Shown: positions 53,499 through 62,290, numbered from the stretch's first letter. The stretch is DNA of 64,000 nucleotides from Nocardia spumae (GCF_020733635.1 NZ_JAJFZL010000001.1:2418001-2482000); one strand, 5' to 3'. The notes: generated by a model from the letters alone, not told the origin. Numbers and translations are program-made.

Positions 53499-54365
53499 GT
53501 GAGCGTGCGGAGTGTGCTGGAACCGTCGCGACGGTCACGGATTTCCGGTGCGCGTCAGCTCGGAGATCGAGATCTGGCGCGGGTGCTGCAAGTACTGGAC
53601 ACCGACCCGGTGGCCTGCTGCATGGTCGCCGCGCGATTGCAGGAATGCGGTCTGGACAATCGCGGCGGTGGCGAGCTGTGGACACGGGGAAGCCCGGAGG
53701 AGTCGCTGTGCTTCTCCGGTGCCAATCTGGTTCCGCTGCGTGGCACCGGTGACGATATGCAGGCCTTCGCCGATCGCGCGGCGCGCTGGCCGCGGGTGTG
53801 CTCCTCGGTCGTGGGGCGTCAGGAGTTGGCGTTGCCGCTGTGGGAGGTGCTGGAGCAGCGCTGGGGCGCGCCCCGTGAGGTGCGCTCGGATCAGCCGCTG
53901 CTGGCACTGGACGGCCGCCCGCACGCACTGCCGGATCCCAAGGTGCGCCGGGTTCGCACCGACGAGCTGGATCGCTATCTGGTCGCGGCGGTGGCGATGT
54001 TCACCGAGGAGATCGGGGTCGATCCGCGGGCGGGCGACGGTGGTCGCGGCTACCGGCGCCGGGTGGCGAGCTTGATCGAATCCGGCCGGGCCTGGGCGCG
54101 TTTCGAGGACGGTGAGGTCGTCTACAAGGCCGAGGTCGGTGCGATGTCCCGGCGGACCGGGCAGATCCAGGGCGTCTGGGTGCATCCGCAGTGGCGGGGC
54201 CGCGGCCTGGGCACGGCCGGAACCGCCGCGGTCGCGGATGCGGTGGTGGCCGCGGGGCGAACCGCCAGCCTGTATGTGAACTCCTACAACGAGGTCGCGC
54301 GCCGCGCCTATGCCCGGGTGGGGTTCCACCAGGTGGCGACCTTCGCGACCATCCTGGTGGACTGA
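53499..54365 (+). CDS. GNAT-family acetyltransferase with DUF4081 domain (Rv2867c-like)
   Basis: This 288-residue protein has an N-terminal DUF4081 domain (about 15-125: LGDRDLARVLQVLDTDPVAC) and a C-terminal GNAT fold with the acetyl-CoA loop VWVHPQWRGRGLGTAGTAAV and the terminal YVNSYNEVARRAYARVGFHQ. It is conserved directly after ispG in mycobacteria and relatives; the acceptor substrate is unknown. GTG 53499 is chosen; GTG 53505 is equally possible. Confidence 0.9.
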   Translation: MSVRSVLEPSRRSRISGARQLGDRDLARVLQVLDTDPVACCMVAARLQECGLDNRGGGELWTRGSPEESLCFSGANLVPLRGTGDDMQAFADRAARWPRVCSSVVGRQELALPLWEVLEQRWGAPREVRSDQPLLALDGRPHALPDPKVRRVRTDELDRYLVAAVAMFTEEIGVDPRAGDGGRGYRRRVASLIESGRAWARFEDGEVVYKAEVGAMSRRTGQIQGVWVHPQWRGRGLGTAGTAAVADAVVAAGRTASLYVNSYNEVARRAYARVGFHQVATFATILVD

Positions 54366-54444
54366 CCGGTCGGATTGTTGCGCGCACGGCAAATTCAGTG
54401 TGTCGCAACGGTTACCAGCGATCGGCTGGCTACCATCGGTGGTG

Positions 54445-56265
54445 ATGTCGATTTCGAGATGCGCACCGCGGTGGTGGGGGCCCCGGGCGCTGGTACTGGG
54501 CACGGCGACCGCCGTGGTCGTCACCGTGGGCGCGTGTTCGGCCGGATCGCAGGGGCCCGTCGCCGCGGCCGACACGTTCCTGTCCGCCGTCGCCCGCCAT
54601 GATCTCGAACGCGCCGCCGGTGTCACCACCCAGCCCGAGAAGGCCACGGCGGCATTGGATTCGGCGTGGAAGAACCTGCAGGCACAGCGTCTGAGCGCGC
54701 ATACCGGTTCGGCGCGGGTCACCGGGGACACCGCCACCGTGGACTACACCTACGAGTGGACCCTGCCCAGGAACCGGATCTGGAGTTACACCGGCCAGTT
54801 GCAGATGGGCCGCAGCGGCGGCGAGTGGAAGGTGCGCTGGACCGCCTCCGACATCCACCCGAAACTGGGCGACACCCAGAGCCTGCAGTTGCGCACCACC
54901 CCCGCGCCGCGGGCCCGGGTCAACGAGCGATCGGGCGGTGACGTGCTCGTTCCGGGTGCCGTGCACCGGATTTCGTTCACCGCCGCCGCGGCCCCGGATC
55001 CCGGATATGTCGCCGGCGCCCTGTCCGCCGCGGTGAAGCGGTTCGACGACACCGCGACCGCGACGGCGATCCTGTCCGCGGCCCGCAAGACGACCGGTCG
55101 CTATCTCGTTGCCTCGCTGAGCGACTGGGAGTTCGACCAGGTCAGCGGGCAGCTGCTCGGTCTGCCCGGAGTCGCCACCGACCGCCAGGGTGATCTGATC
55201 CCCACCGATCGGCACTTCGCCCCCGACCTGATGACCCAGATCCGCAAGACCGTGATCGACGAGGTCGACGGCAAGGCGGGCTGGAGTGTCGTCACCGTCA
55301 ACGCCAACGGGGTCGATACCGATGTGCTGAAAGAGGTTGCGCCCCAACCGGCGCCGTCGTTCTCGCTGAGTATCGACCGGAATGTGCAGAATGCCGCGCA
55401 ACGCGCGGTCGATCCGCGCCGCGAGCAGACGATGATGGTGGTGGTGCAGCCGTCGACCGGCGCCATCCTCGCGGTGGCCCAGAACGAGGCCGCCGATGCC
55501 GACGGTCCGGTCGCGACCACCGGACTGTATCCGCCCGGCTCGACGTTCAAGACCGTCACCGCGGCCGCCGCGATGTCCGCGGGTCTGGCCCAGCCCGACA
55601 CCGTGGTCCCGTGCCCCAGCCGAATCGTGGTGGGCGAACGCACGATTCCCAACTACGACCTGTTCTCTCTCGGCGATGTGCCCCTGTCGACGGCCTACGA
55701 ACGGTCATGCAATACCGCCTTCGCTCAGCTGTCGAGCGAATTGTCCGGTAATGCCCTGACCGATGCCGCGGCCCGGATGGGGGTGGGGCCGGACTACACC
55801 GTGGCCGGGCTGCCGACGGTATCGGGTTCGGTTCCGCCCGCCGATGACCTGGTACTTCGCACCGAGGACGGCATCGGGCAGGGCAAGGTGGTGGTCAGTC
55901 CGTTCGGGATGGCGCTGGTGGCCGCCACCGTGGCGCGCGGTTCGGCGCCGACTCCGTATCTGATCGCGGGGCACGAGACCGCCGTGCACGGGGATCGGCC
56001 CGCGTTGTCACCGCAGGTGGTGCGGGGACTGCAGGAGATGATGCGCAAGGTGGTCACGGGCGGAACCGCCGCGCGGATCGCCGATCAGGGCGAGGTGTTC
56101 GGCAAGACCGGTGAGGCGGAGGTGGACGGCGGATCGCACTCGTGGTTCATCGGCTACCGCGGCGATCTCGCCTGGGCGACGCTGCTGGCGCGGGGCGGCA
56201 GTTCGGACAATGCCGTAGCGGTTACCAGGGATATGCTTGCCGCTCTGCCGGCGGGCGGCACCTGA
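54445..56265 (+). CDS. Penicillin-binding lipoprotein (class B-like transpeptidase)
   Basis: This 606-residue protein is like mycobacterial Rv2864c. A signal with lipobox VTVGAC places Cys 31 at the lipid attachment site. An NTF2-like MecA-N domain (about 42-150) precedes the PBP dimerisation region and transpeptidase domain. The active-site motifs are present: GSTFK (Ser about 365), SCN (about 421) and KTG (about 554). It would cross-link peptidoglycan at the cell surface. ATG 54445 is chosen; GTG 54442 is next to it. Its position after ispG and GNAT is the mycobacterial order. Confidence 0.94.
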   Translation: MSISRCAPRWWGPRALVLGTATAVVVTVGACSAGSQGPVAAADTFLSAVARHDLERAAGVTTQPEKATAALDSAWKNLQAQRLSAHTGSARVTGDTATVDYTYEWTLPRNRIWSYTGQLQMGRSGGEWKVRWTASDIHPKLGDTQSLQLRTTPAPRARVNERSGGDVLVPGAVHRISFTAAAAPDPGYVAGALSAAVKRFDDTATATAILSAARKTTGRYLVASLSDWEFDQVSGQLLGLPGVATDRQGDLIPTDRHFAPDLMTQIRKTVIDEVDGKAGWSVVTVNANGVDTDVLKEVAPQPAPSFSLSIDRNVQNAAQRAVDPRREQTMMVVVQPSTGAILAVAQNEAADADGPVATTGLYPPGSTFKTVTAAAAMSAGLAQPDTVVPCPSRIVVGERTIPNYDLFSLGDVPLSTAYERSCNTAFAQLSSELSGNALTDAAARMGVGPDYTVAGLPTVSGSVPPADDLVLRTEDGIGQGKVVVSPFGMALVAATVARGSAPTPYLIAGHETAVHGDRPALSPQVVRGLQEMMRKVVTGGTAARIADQGEVFGKTGEAEVDGGSHSWFIGYRGDLAWATLLARGGSSDNAVAVTRDMLAALPAGGT

Positions 56266-56293
56266 CGGGAAACGTGACGGCCCCCTGAACGCT

Positions 56294-56327
56294 CGTGACC
56301 GGCCGCCGACAGGGGCGTCCGGTCACG
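56294..56327 (+). terminator. Hairpin after the penicillin-binding lipoprotein gene
   Basis: A perfect 9-bp stem CGTGACCGG / CCGGTCACG with a 16-base loop lies about 29 bases after the stop codon. There is no U-tract. It also lies close to the 3' end of the convergent small-peptide gene (ends 56358), so it could serve both. Confidence 0.5.
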
Positions 56328-56357
56328 GGGATGTGAGTGTGGAAGTTCCGGTGCCGA

Positions 56358-56513
56358 TTATGGTGCCTGCACCTCCGATCCACTGATGCCGGCCGCGGGG
56401 GCCTGCTCGGTGGGGGGTGACGCCCCCGCCGAACCATCTCCCAAGATCTCCACGGCCCCGGTCCCGGCGAGGATCATTCCCGCCGTGATCAGCGTGAGCG
56501 TCGAACGCTTCAT
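56358..56513 (-). CDS. Small exported 51-residue peptide
   Basis: A short frame on the minus strand starts at ATG 56513, behind a strong purine-rich ribosome site (AAGGGGGAAG, 7-16 bases upstream), and ends at TAA 56358. The peptide begins MKRSTLTLITAGMILAGTGA, a typical short signal sequence with a positive N-terminus and hydrophobic core. An acidic, Pro/Gly/Ser/Ala-rich mature part of about 25 residues follows (ASPPTEQAPAAGISG). No homologue can be recognised at this length. It is convergent with the PBP gene. Confidence 0.6.
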   Translation of the reverse strand: MKRSTLTLITAGMILAGTGAVEILGDGSAGASPPTEQAPAAGISGSEVQAP

Positions 56514-56645
56514 GGTCTTCCCCCTTGCGGGTGAGTGAGAGCCATTGGCATCGAACTGATGGTTCGCCGACTGTTAGCCGACCCGAAAACGGTAAACCGG
56601 CGAACCACGCGCCGACAACCCCCTGTGCGGCTCCACACAGTGGTT

Positions 56646-56663
56646 CAGGCTGGATACAGCCTG
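56646..56663. terminator. Hairpin near the 3' end of the nitrobindin gene
   Basis: A 7-bp perfect stem CAGGCTG / CAGCCTG with a GATA loop lies 16 bases past the nitrobindin stop codon. It is between that gene and the small-peptide gene start. A T-run (56676-56680) lies on the gene side only, so terminator function is uncertain. Confidence 0.3.
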
Positions 56664-56678
56664 TTCACGCCCGTATTT

Positions 56679-57197
56679 TTACTTCTGTTCAGCTCGATGC
56701 AAACTGGCGGACAGGTGATGCCGGATTGGTTGCCCGACCGCTGCCATGCGCAAGCTGTAGTCGATGGTGTCGCCCGCCAGGTGGATCGAGCGCCCGAGCG
56801 CGGTCACCGGTTTGGCCGTACTCGAGGTGCCGATCCGGGTGGAATCGAGCTCGAGCCGCAGCCCGTCGCCGGCGACGGCGATCCTGCCCTCGCAGATCTC
56901 GGTGATACCGGTCGGATGGGCCAGGATCAATTCCACCCGATCCGCGCCGGTGGAGCGCAGGTAGCCGGTTTCGGCATGCAGGGAGCGGCCGTCGCCGGCA
57001 TGGCGGGTGCGCTGCCGGTAGGTGAGGAACGGGCGGCCGACGTGGCCGAAGTGGATTTCCTCGTGGTAGTCGAACGGCTCGATGGTCGGATACTCCCCGT
57101 GCCCGGATCCGCGCCAGGTGCCCAGCAATGGAGCCAGATGGGCGATATCCGGATGAGGTGCGACATCGGGTTGGGGATCGAACACGGCGCACAGCAT
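56679..57197 (-). CDS. Nitrobindin-family heme-binding protein
   Basis: This 172-residue beta-barrel protein of the nitrobindin (FABP-like, DUF1794) family binds ferric heme and isomerises peroxynitrite in its characterised members. The signature LLGTWRGSGHGEYPTIEPF (GxWxGxGxGxYP) is intact. The family's C-terminal His region appears as PIRHHLSASLHR. ATG 57197 gives the normal length (a Rv2717c-type protein). It has no signal peptide. It stands alone between the small peptide and the divergent ABC permease genes. Confidence 0.92.
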   Translation of the reverse strand: MLCAVFDPQPDVAPHPDIAHLAPLLGTWRGSGHGEYPTIEPFDYHEEIHFGHVGRPFLTYRQRTRHAGDGRSLHAETGYLRSTGADRVELILAHPTGITEICEGRIAVAGDGLRLELDSTRIGTSSTAKPVTALGRSIHLAGDTIDYSLRMAAVGQPIRHHLSASLHRAEQK

Positions 57198-57384
57198 AGT
57201 TGCCCGCCGCGGCGATGGTGGGAGGACCACCCGGCGCCGTCCGATTCGGCATGCGATAGCGGACTTGACAGTGCGCGACATATCTCGCGAACCCGACGAC
57301 CGGCGCGGCGGAAGCTACCGCCTGCGAGCCCGGTATCTGGTGTGATGAAGATCGGAAGCCGACTGCGTGTGAACGGAGCGGGCG

Positions 57385-58233
57385 ATGACTGTGCGAATTC
57401 AGCAGATGCCCCAGCGGCAGATGTCCCAGCGGCGGATGCCCGCGGTGCTGCGGCGCTGGTGGCTGCCCTGCTGGGTGCTCACCCGGCGGCAGATCAGCTC
57501 GTCGGTGCGCAACGGCGAGGCGCTGACCGCGGTGCTCGCTCCGACCATTTTCACCGTCGGGTTCTACGTGCCACTGGACCGGGTGATGACCTTCGCCGGG
57601 CACGGGGCCAGCAGCTATTCGCAGTTCCTGATGCCGATGATCGTCATGCAGGCGGTGTCGTTCTGCGCCACCGCGGCGGCCTTCCGGGCGGCGGTCGACG
57701 CGCGCGACGGACTCGATGCCCGCCTGGCCACCATGCCGATCCCACATATCGCGCCGCTGGGCGCGCGCACGGCCTCCACCGGCTACCGCATCGTGATCGC
57801 ACTGGTGGCGGCGCTGATGTGTGGATATGTGATCGGATTCAGGTTCTACGGGGGACTGTGGAACACGGTCGGATTCCTGCTCTTCTCGGTGGCCGTGGGG
57901 ATGATGCTGGGAGTGTTCGGCGATCTGCTCGGCACGCTGTCGAAATCGCCCGAGGCCACCACCCAGATGTTGATGCTGCCGCAGCTGATCCTCGGCATGG
58001 TGTCCACCGGATTCGCACCGGCCGAGCAGTTCCCGGAGTGGATCCGGGGATTCGCGCGTAACCAGCCGATTTCGCAGTTCGTCGACGCGATGCGGGCGCT
58101 GGCCGGTGACCAGCCGGGTTTCACGGCGGCGGTGAGCCGGTCGACGGTGGGCCCGGGTGTGCTGTGGACGATCGCCGGTGTCGCCCTCTTCGGCGTGGCG
58201 TCGGTGCTGGTGGCGGTCAGGCGGCAGCGATGA
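57385..58233 (+). CDS. ABC-2 type transporter permease, first of a pair
   Basis: This 282-residue membrane protein has six helices and the ABC-2 fold. The N-terminal cytoplasmic part is Arg/Gln-rich (MTVRIQQMPQRQMSQRRM), and the amphipathic segment LGVFGDLLGTLSKSPEATTQ and PLILGMVSTGFAPAEQFPEWIRG-like region (MLPQLILGMVSTGFAPAEQF) match DrrB-type permeases. Its stop overlaps the ATG of the second permease (ATGA). No ATP-binding subunit lies beside it. Confidence 0.87.
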   Translation: MTVRIQQMPQRQMSQRRMPAVLRRWWLPCWVLTRRQISSSVRNGEALTAVLAPTIFTVGFYVPLDRVMTFAGHGASSYSQFLMPMIVMQAVSFCATAAAFRAAVDARDGLDARLATMPIPHIAPLGARTASTGYRIVIALVAALMCGYVIGFRFYGGLWNTVGFLLFSVAVGMMLGVFGDLLGTLSKSPEATTQMLMLPQLILGMVSTGFAPAEQFPEWIRGFARNQPISQFVDAMRALAGDQPGFTAAVSRSTVGPGVLWTIAGVALFGVASVLVAVRRQR

Positions 58234-59051
58234 CCGGGATAGGCACCGCGGCGAGCGGATTCGGGGCCGTGCGAGTCGACACCGAGCGGTGGCGGTATCT
58301 GCTCCCGCAGACGCTGGTGCAGACCGGTCGCCTGCTGCGGCGGTGGCGCCGCGATCCGGTCACCGCCGCGCAGACGCTGCTGTTCCCGGCGTTGTTGCTG
58401 GTGATGCTGAATACGGTGCTGGGACATCAGATCTCCGCGTTCTCCGGCGTCGATGCCCTCTACGGCTCGGTGCCGATGGTGACCGTGGTGTCGGTGATGT
58501 CCGGCTCACTGGCCGGGGCGGTGACGCTCGGCCGCGAACGCGACGCCGGGCTGCTGGGGCGGCTGTGGGCGCTGCCGATCCATCGCGCCTCTGGCCTGGC
58601 CTCGCGCATTCTCGCCGAGGTGGTGCGGATCGTGGTGTGCACCGTGGTCCTGTTCGCGGTGGGGGTGGCGCTCGGGTTCCGATTCCATCGACCGATCGCC
58701 GTGCTCGCGGTGCTGGGTGTGCCGGTGCTGTACGGGCTGGGTTTCGCCACCATGGTGACATCGGTGGCGGTGTATTCGGCGAAAACCTTCGCCGTGGAGG
58801 CTATTTCGCTGGGATCGTCGCTGCTGATGTTCTTCAGCACCGGATTCGTGCCGTTGAACGCCTACCCCGGGTGGGCGCAGCCGATCGTTTCGCATCAGCC
58901 GATGTCGGCGGCGATCGACACGATGCGCGCGGCGACCCTCGGCGGTGCGATACGTGGTCCGCTGCTGTTGACGGTGGCCTGGTCGGTCGGGGCGATCGTC
59001 GTCTTCGCGGTGCCGGCGGCGGTCGGTTTCCGGCGCGCCAGCCAGGCGTGA
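58230..59051 (+). CDS. ABC-2 type transporter permease, second of a pair
   Basis: This 273-residue six-helix ABC-2 permease resembles the first (DrrB/DrrC type): PVTAAQTLLFPALLLVMLNT, MSGSLAGAVTLGRERDAGLL, and LLMFFSTGFVPLNAYPGWAQ. It is translationally coupled to the first by a four-base overlap, so both likely form a heterodimer. The ATPase must be encoded elsewhere. The exported substrate is unknown; related actinobacterial pairs export lipids or peptides. Confidence 0.87.
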   Translation: MTGIGTAASGFGAVRVDTERWRYLLPQTLVQTGRLLRRWRRDPVTAAQTLLFPALLLVMLNTVLGHQISAFSGVDALYGSVPMVTVVSVMSGSLAGAVTLGRERDAGLLGRLWALPIHRASGLASRILAEVVRIVVCTVVLFAVGVALGFRFHRPIAVLAVLGVPVLYGLGFATMVTSVAVYSAKTFAVEAISLGSSLLMFFSTGFVPLNAYPGWAQPIVSHQPMSAAIDTMRAATLGGAIRGPLLLTVAWSVGAIVVFAVPAAVGFRRASQA

Positions 59052-59058
59052 ACCTCGT

Positions 59059-59922
59059 TCAGCGCAGGCCCTCGGCCACCTCGGTGATCATCTCGGCCGA
59101 GTCGCGCGGACTCAACGCCATCGCGCGCAGTTGGTCGAACATCACCCCGAAACGGCGAATCTCGTTGTGGCCCTCGACGATATCGTCACCGGCGATCCCT
59201 TCGACGTAGACCAGTTCCGGATCTGCCGGATCCGGGAAGTCGAGCACGACGAACGAGCCCACCATCGCCGGATGCGCGCCGGCGCCGAACGGCAACACCT
59301 GCAGGATCACGTTGCGCTTGTCGGTGTCCTCGGTGAGCCGCAGCAACTGCTCGCGCATCACCTCGGGCCCGCCGACGACGCGGCGGATCGCCGCCTCGTC
59401 GAGCACCACCCACAGCTCCAGCGGATTTCCGTCGCGGGTCAGTACTTTGCCGCGTTCCACCCGGGCTCGCAGGCGCTGTTCGATCACCGATGTCTCGACC
59501 TTCGGCATCGCGGTGTCGAGCACCGCCCACGCGTAGCGCTCGCTCTGCAGCAGTCCGGGAATGAACGAGGTCTGGAACAGTCGTGCCGACAGTGCCTCGG
59601 TCTCGAAGTTGATGTAGGCGGCGTAGACCTCCGAGACCGCCGCCTCGAACGGCCGTGACATACCGGGTTTCAGCGCCTCGGTCAGCAGTTGGACCGCATC
59701 CGAGCGCTGTGGTTCGCCGATCCCGTACAGATCGAGCATCGCGGTCAGGGTGCGGCGCTGCGGACGCGCCTGCGCGGTCTCGATCCGGTACAGCGTGGTG
59801 ACGTTGATGCCGGTGCGGGCACTGACGACTTCCTTGCTGACCCCCGCTTGCTCCCGCATCTCCGACAGCAGTGCGGCCAATCGCCGCAGCTGAACCGTCA
59901 GCACAGTGCGTTTACCTGCCAT
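59059..59922 (-). CDS. XRE-family regulator with DUF5753 domain
   Basis: This 287-residue protein has an N-terminal helix-turn-helix (about 12-70: QAGVSKEVVSARTGINVTTLYRIETAQARP) and a C-terminal DUF5753 domain (about 100-280: FIPGLLQSERYAWAVLDTAM, NVILQVLPFGAGAHPAMVGS, LVYVEG). This is the very common actinobacterial regulator type usually paired with a small DUF397 protein. No DUF397 gene is adjacent here. ATG 59922 starts MAGKRTVLTVQLRRLA. It is convergent with the ABC permease genes and divergent from pirin. Confidence 0.9.
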   Translation of the reverse strand: MAGKRTVLTVQLRRLAALLSEMREQAGVSKEVVSARTGINVTTLYRIETAQARPQRRTLTAMLDLYGIGEPQRSDAVQLLTEALKPGMSRPFEAAVSEVYAAYINFETEALSARLFQTSFIPGLLQSERYAWAVLDTAMPKVETSVIEQRLRARVERGKVLTRDGNPLELWVVLDEAAIRRVVGGPEVMREQLLRLTEDTDKRNVILQVLPFGAGAHPAMVGSFVVLDFPDPADPELVYVEGIAGDDIVEGHNEIRRFGVMFDQLRAMALSPRDSAEMITEVAEGLR

Positions 59923-60082
59923 CGCGCGCGTTCTCCTCATGAGATTCGTGACGCTCGAGCGCGTTCCGCGGTGATGCGGGAACGGTTGGGCGAGCATACC
60001 GCCCTGCTCCGGCCCCGAATCCGGTCGTGCCGGGCATGGGAATATCGGCGGTTGCCGGGCAATTGCAGGAGGGGACAGCGCG

Positions 60083-60868
60083 GTGGAACGGAGGTCGATC
60101 GATATGGCGCCCACAACGGCGGAAGCCGTGCGGATCGTGCGGTCCGAACAGCGGTATCGCTGGCGCAACGAGTGGCTGGACTCGCGGCAGTCGTTTCCCG
60201 CGACCGGCAATTTCGACCTCGCCGCCAACGCGCACGGGCTGTTGATGGTGCACAACGAGGACATCGTCGAGGCCGGTGCCGGCTTCGACACCCATCAGCA
60301 CCGCAATACCGAGATCATCACCTGGGTCCTGGAAGGCACTGTGGTGCACCAGGATTCGCAAGGCCACTCCGGGCTGATCCATCCGGGCCTGGCGCAACGG
60401 ATGAGCGCCGGCGCCGGAATCCTGCACTCCGAACGCAACGGCGCGCTCCGCCACGAACGCCAGGACCTGCACGTGGTCCAGATGTGGATTCCGCCCGACG
60501 AGGACGGCCGCCGGCCGAGCTATCAGGAAGCCGACATTCGCGCCGAACTCGCGCGCAACGAACTCGTCACCGTCGCCTCCGGGCTGGCGCGCCACCGCGC
60601 GGAGACCGCGATCACGCTCGGAAACCGTTATGCGGCATTCCATGCGGCGCGGCTGGACCCCGGCCACTCGGTCCGGCTGCCGGAGGCGCCCTCCGGCCAC
60701 GTGTTCCTCGCGCGTGGCGCGGTGATCGTCGAAGGCGGCGGGTCCGACGGGGAGCTCACCCTCGCCGCGGGTGACGCCTTGCGCACCACCGATGCCGGCG
60801 CCCGGCGGATCACGGCAGTCTCGCCCAGCGAGGTCCTGATCTGGGAGATGCACGCCACGTTCGCCTGA
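60083..60868 (+). CDS. Pirin-family bicupin protein
   Basis: This 261-residue protein has two cupin domains. The N-terminal one has the metal-site pattern FDTHQHRNTEIITWVLEG and HSGLIHPGLAQRMSAGAGIL followed by HSERN. The C-terminal one is shorter on motifs, as usual in YhhW-like pirins. Some relatives are quercetinases; the activity here is not known. GTG 60083 follows AGGAGGGG at eight bases; ATG 60104, with GGAGG nine bases before it, is an alternative. It is convergent with the peroxiredoxin-like gene. Confidence 0.9.
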   Translation: MERRSIDMAPTTAEAVRIVRSEQRYRWRNEWLDSRQSFPATGNFDLAANAHGLLMVHNEDIVEAGAGFDTHQHRNTEIITWVLEGTVVHQDSQGHSGLIHPGLAQRMSAGAGILHSERNGALRHERQDLHVVQMWIPPDEDGRRPSYQEADIRAELARNELVTVASGLARHRAETAITLGNRYAAFHAARLDPGHSVRLPEAPSGHVFLARGAVIVEGGGSDGELTLAAGDALRTTDAGARRITAVSPSEVLIWEMHATFA

Positions 60869-60880
60869 TCCCGGCGCTGG

Positions 60881-61435
60881 TCACCGGCGGTGGGCCCGGC
60901 CCTGGGACAGCAGTTCGTCCACCGACCACTGATCGTCGGCGTGCGCTCCGTATCGGGCGGCGACCACCGTGCCGTCGGAGGCGATGAGAAAGTCGGCGGG
61001 CAGGCCGAGTCGTCCGCCCTCCGGTGTGCCGCGGGGGGCGGGCTGTTCGCCGCGGGCCATCGGGCCGACGGCGGTCGCTATCGACCGGGCGATGCCCGGC
61101 CATGCGCGGGGGCTCAGTAGTGCGCGGGGCGCCGACTCCACCCCGAATTCCCGGTACAGCGCCCTGTCCGGGTCCGCGATCAGCTCCAGCGGGATCTCCT
61201 CGGCGTACTCGGTCAATTCGCGCGCGCTGGAGTGGAATACCGCGATCGGGCGAATCCCGGCCGCGGTGATCTCGGTATGCCGGGTGATGAAGGTGCGCAG
61301 GTGCCGATGGCAGATCGGGCAACCGGCGAAGCGGCGGAATTGCAGATGGGTCAGGCGATGCGGATCCGGTACCGCGACCTCGGCGCCGGTGACGGCGATC
61401 AGTGTCCGGTTCGCGACCGTGGTGGGTGCTGTCAT
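60881..61435 (-). CDS. Peroxiredoxin-like (AhpC/TSA fold) protein
   Basis: This 184-residue thioredoxin-fold protein has the active-site motif RFAGCPICHRHLRTF (C-x-x-C, about 38-41), LEFRRFAG-type beta strand sequence, then PRALLSPRAWPG and LGLPADFLIASDGTVVAARY. It belongs to the peroxiredoxin-like group of uncharacterised AhpC/TSA proteins that appear next to TetR regulators. ATG 61435 has a GAGGAG site five bases away. It is divergent from the TetR gene; the shared region has twin operator-like palindromes. Confidence 0.87.
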   Translation of the reverse strand: MTAPTTVANRTLIAVTGAEVAVPDPHRLTHLQFRRFAGCPICHRHLRTFITRHTEITAAGIRPIAVFHSSARELTEYAEEIPLELIADPDRALYREFGVESAPRALLSPRAWPGIARSIATAVGPMARGEQPAPRGTPEGGRLGLPADFLIASDGTVVAARYGAHADDQWSVDELLSQGRAHRR

Positions 61436-61455
61436 GATGACTCCTCGGCGTTTAG

Positions 61456-61500
61456 GCGTATCTCGTACGCTTACGACAAGTATGCGCGTATCTTGTACGC
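61456..61500. promoter_or_regulatory. Twin TetR-type operators between the peroxiredoxin-like and TetR genes
   Basis: GCGTATCTCGTACGC (61456-61470) and GCGTATCTTGTACGC (61486-61500) are near-identical 15-bp copies. Each has the arms GCGTA/TACGC in inverted orientation. Their starts are 30 bp apart, about three helical turns. The second ends nine bases before the tetR start at 61510. Such a pair in a divergent region strongly suggests autorepression by the TetR protein and control of the peroxiredoxin-like gene. Confidence 0.75.
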
Positions 61501-61509
61501 TGTCAATCC

Positions 61510-62130
61510 GTGCCCCGTCCTCGTTCGCTGACCACCGCGGATCTGGCGTCGGCCGCGCTGGCCGTGATCGACCGGGCGGGCCTGTCCGCCCTGACCATGC
61601 GCGCGGTCGCCACCGAACTCGGGATGGCGACCATGGCGCTGTATCGCTATGTCGCCGACCGCGACACCCTGGAAGCGCTGATCGTCGACCACGTACTGGG
61701 TGAAATCGAGGTGACGACCCCGGCCGACGCCGATTGGCGCACGCGCCTGGCCCTGCTGCTCGAGCGGATGCGCGCGGCGGTCTCGGCTCATCCGGCGATG
61801 GCGCCGCTGGTGCCGCGGCATCGGCATGCCAGCGCGGCCGCGCTGCGGTGGATGGAGGCGACTCTGGCCGCACTCGCCGAGGGCGGGTTCCGGGGGCGTG
61901 ACCGCGTGATAGCTCAGCGGACGCTGGTGGCTTTCCTGCTCGGCTTTCTGGAGAACGAGCACTACGGCGCGATCGCGGGCTCCGGAACCGCGGCGATCGC
62001 GGCGCTGCCGGCGGCGGACTATCCGCATCTCACCGAGACCGCGGCGCGGGCTCGGGAGATCACGGCCGCGGCGGAATTCGGCGGCGGTCTGGAGATCCTG
62101 CTGCGTGGCCTGGAGTCCTCGCGAGGGTGA
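61510..62130 (+). CDS. TetR-family regulator
   Basis: This 206-residue repressor has the N-terminal helix-turn-helix with LTMRAVATELGMATMALYRYVADRD (about residues 28-52) and the TetR_C-type all-helical ligand domain (about 70-200). Start GTG 61510 begins PRPRSLTTADLA. Its immediate upstream region has twin palindromes, so it probably represses itself and the divergent peroxiredoxin-like gene. The ligand is unknown. Confidence 0.92.
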   Translation: MPRPRSLTTADLASAALAVIDRAGLSALTMRAVATELGMATMALYRYVADRDTLEALIVDHVLGEIEVTTPADADWRTRLALLLERMRAAVSAHPAMAPLVPRHRHASAAALRWMEATLAALAEGGFRGRDRVIAQRTLVAFLLGFLENEHYGAIAGSGTAAIAALPAADYPHLTETAARAREITAAAEFGGGLEILLRGLESSRG

Positions 62131-62290
62131 GCGCAGCGCCGCCGGCCGACGCGCCGACACGGGTTGTGGCTACCGTGACCGAATCGTGAAATGATCACCA
62201 GCGCAGTCCTTCTCAGGGCATAGATGCACGTCAGGGCGAATATTCACCGATTCGCCCGGCACTGATCACCGCAGGGTGCCGGCAATGCGG

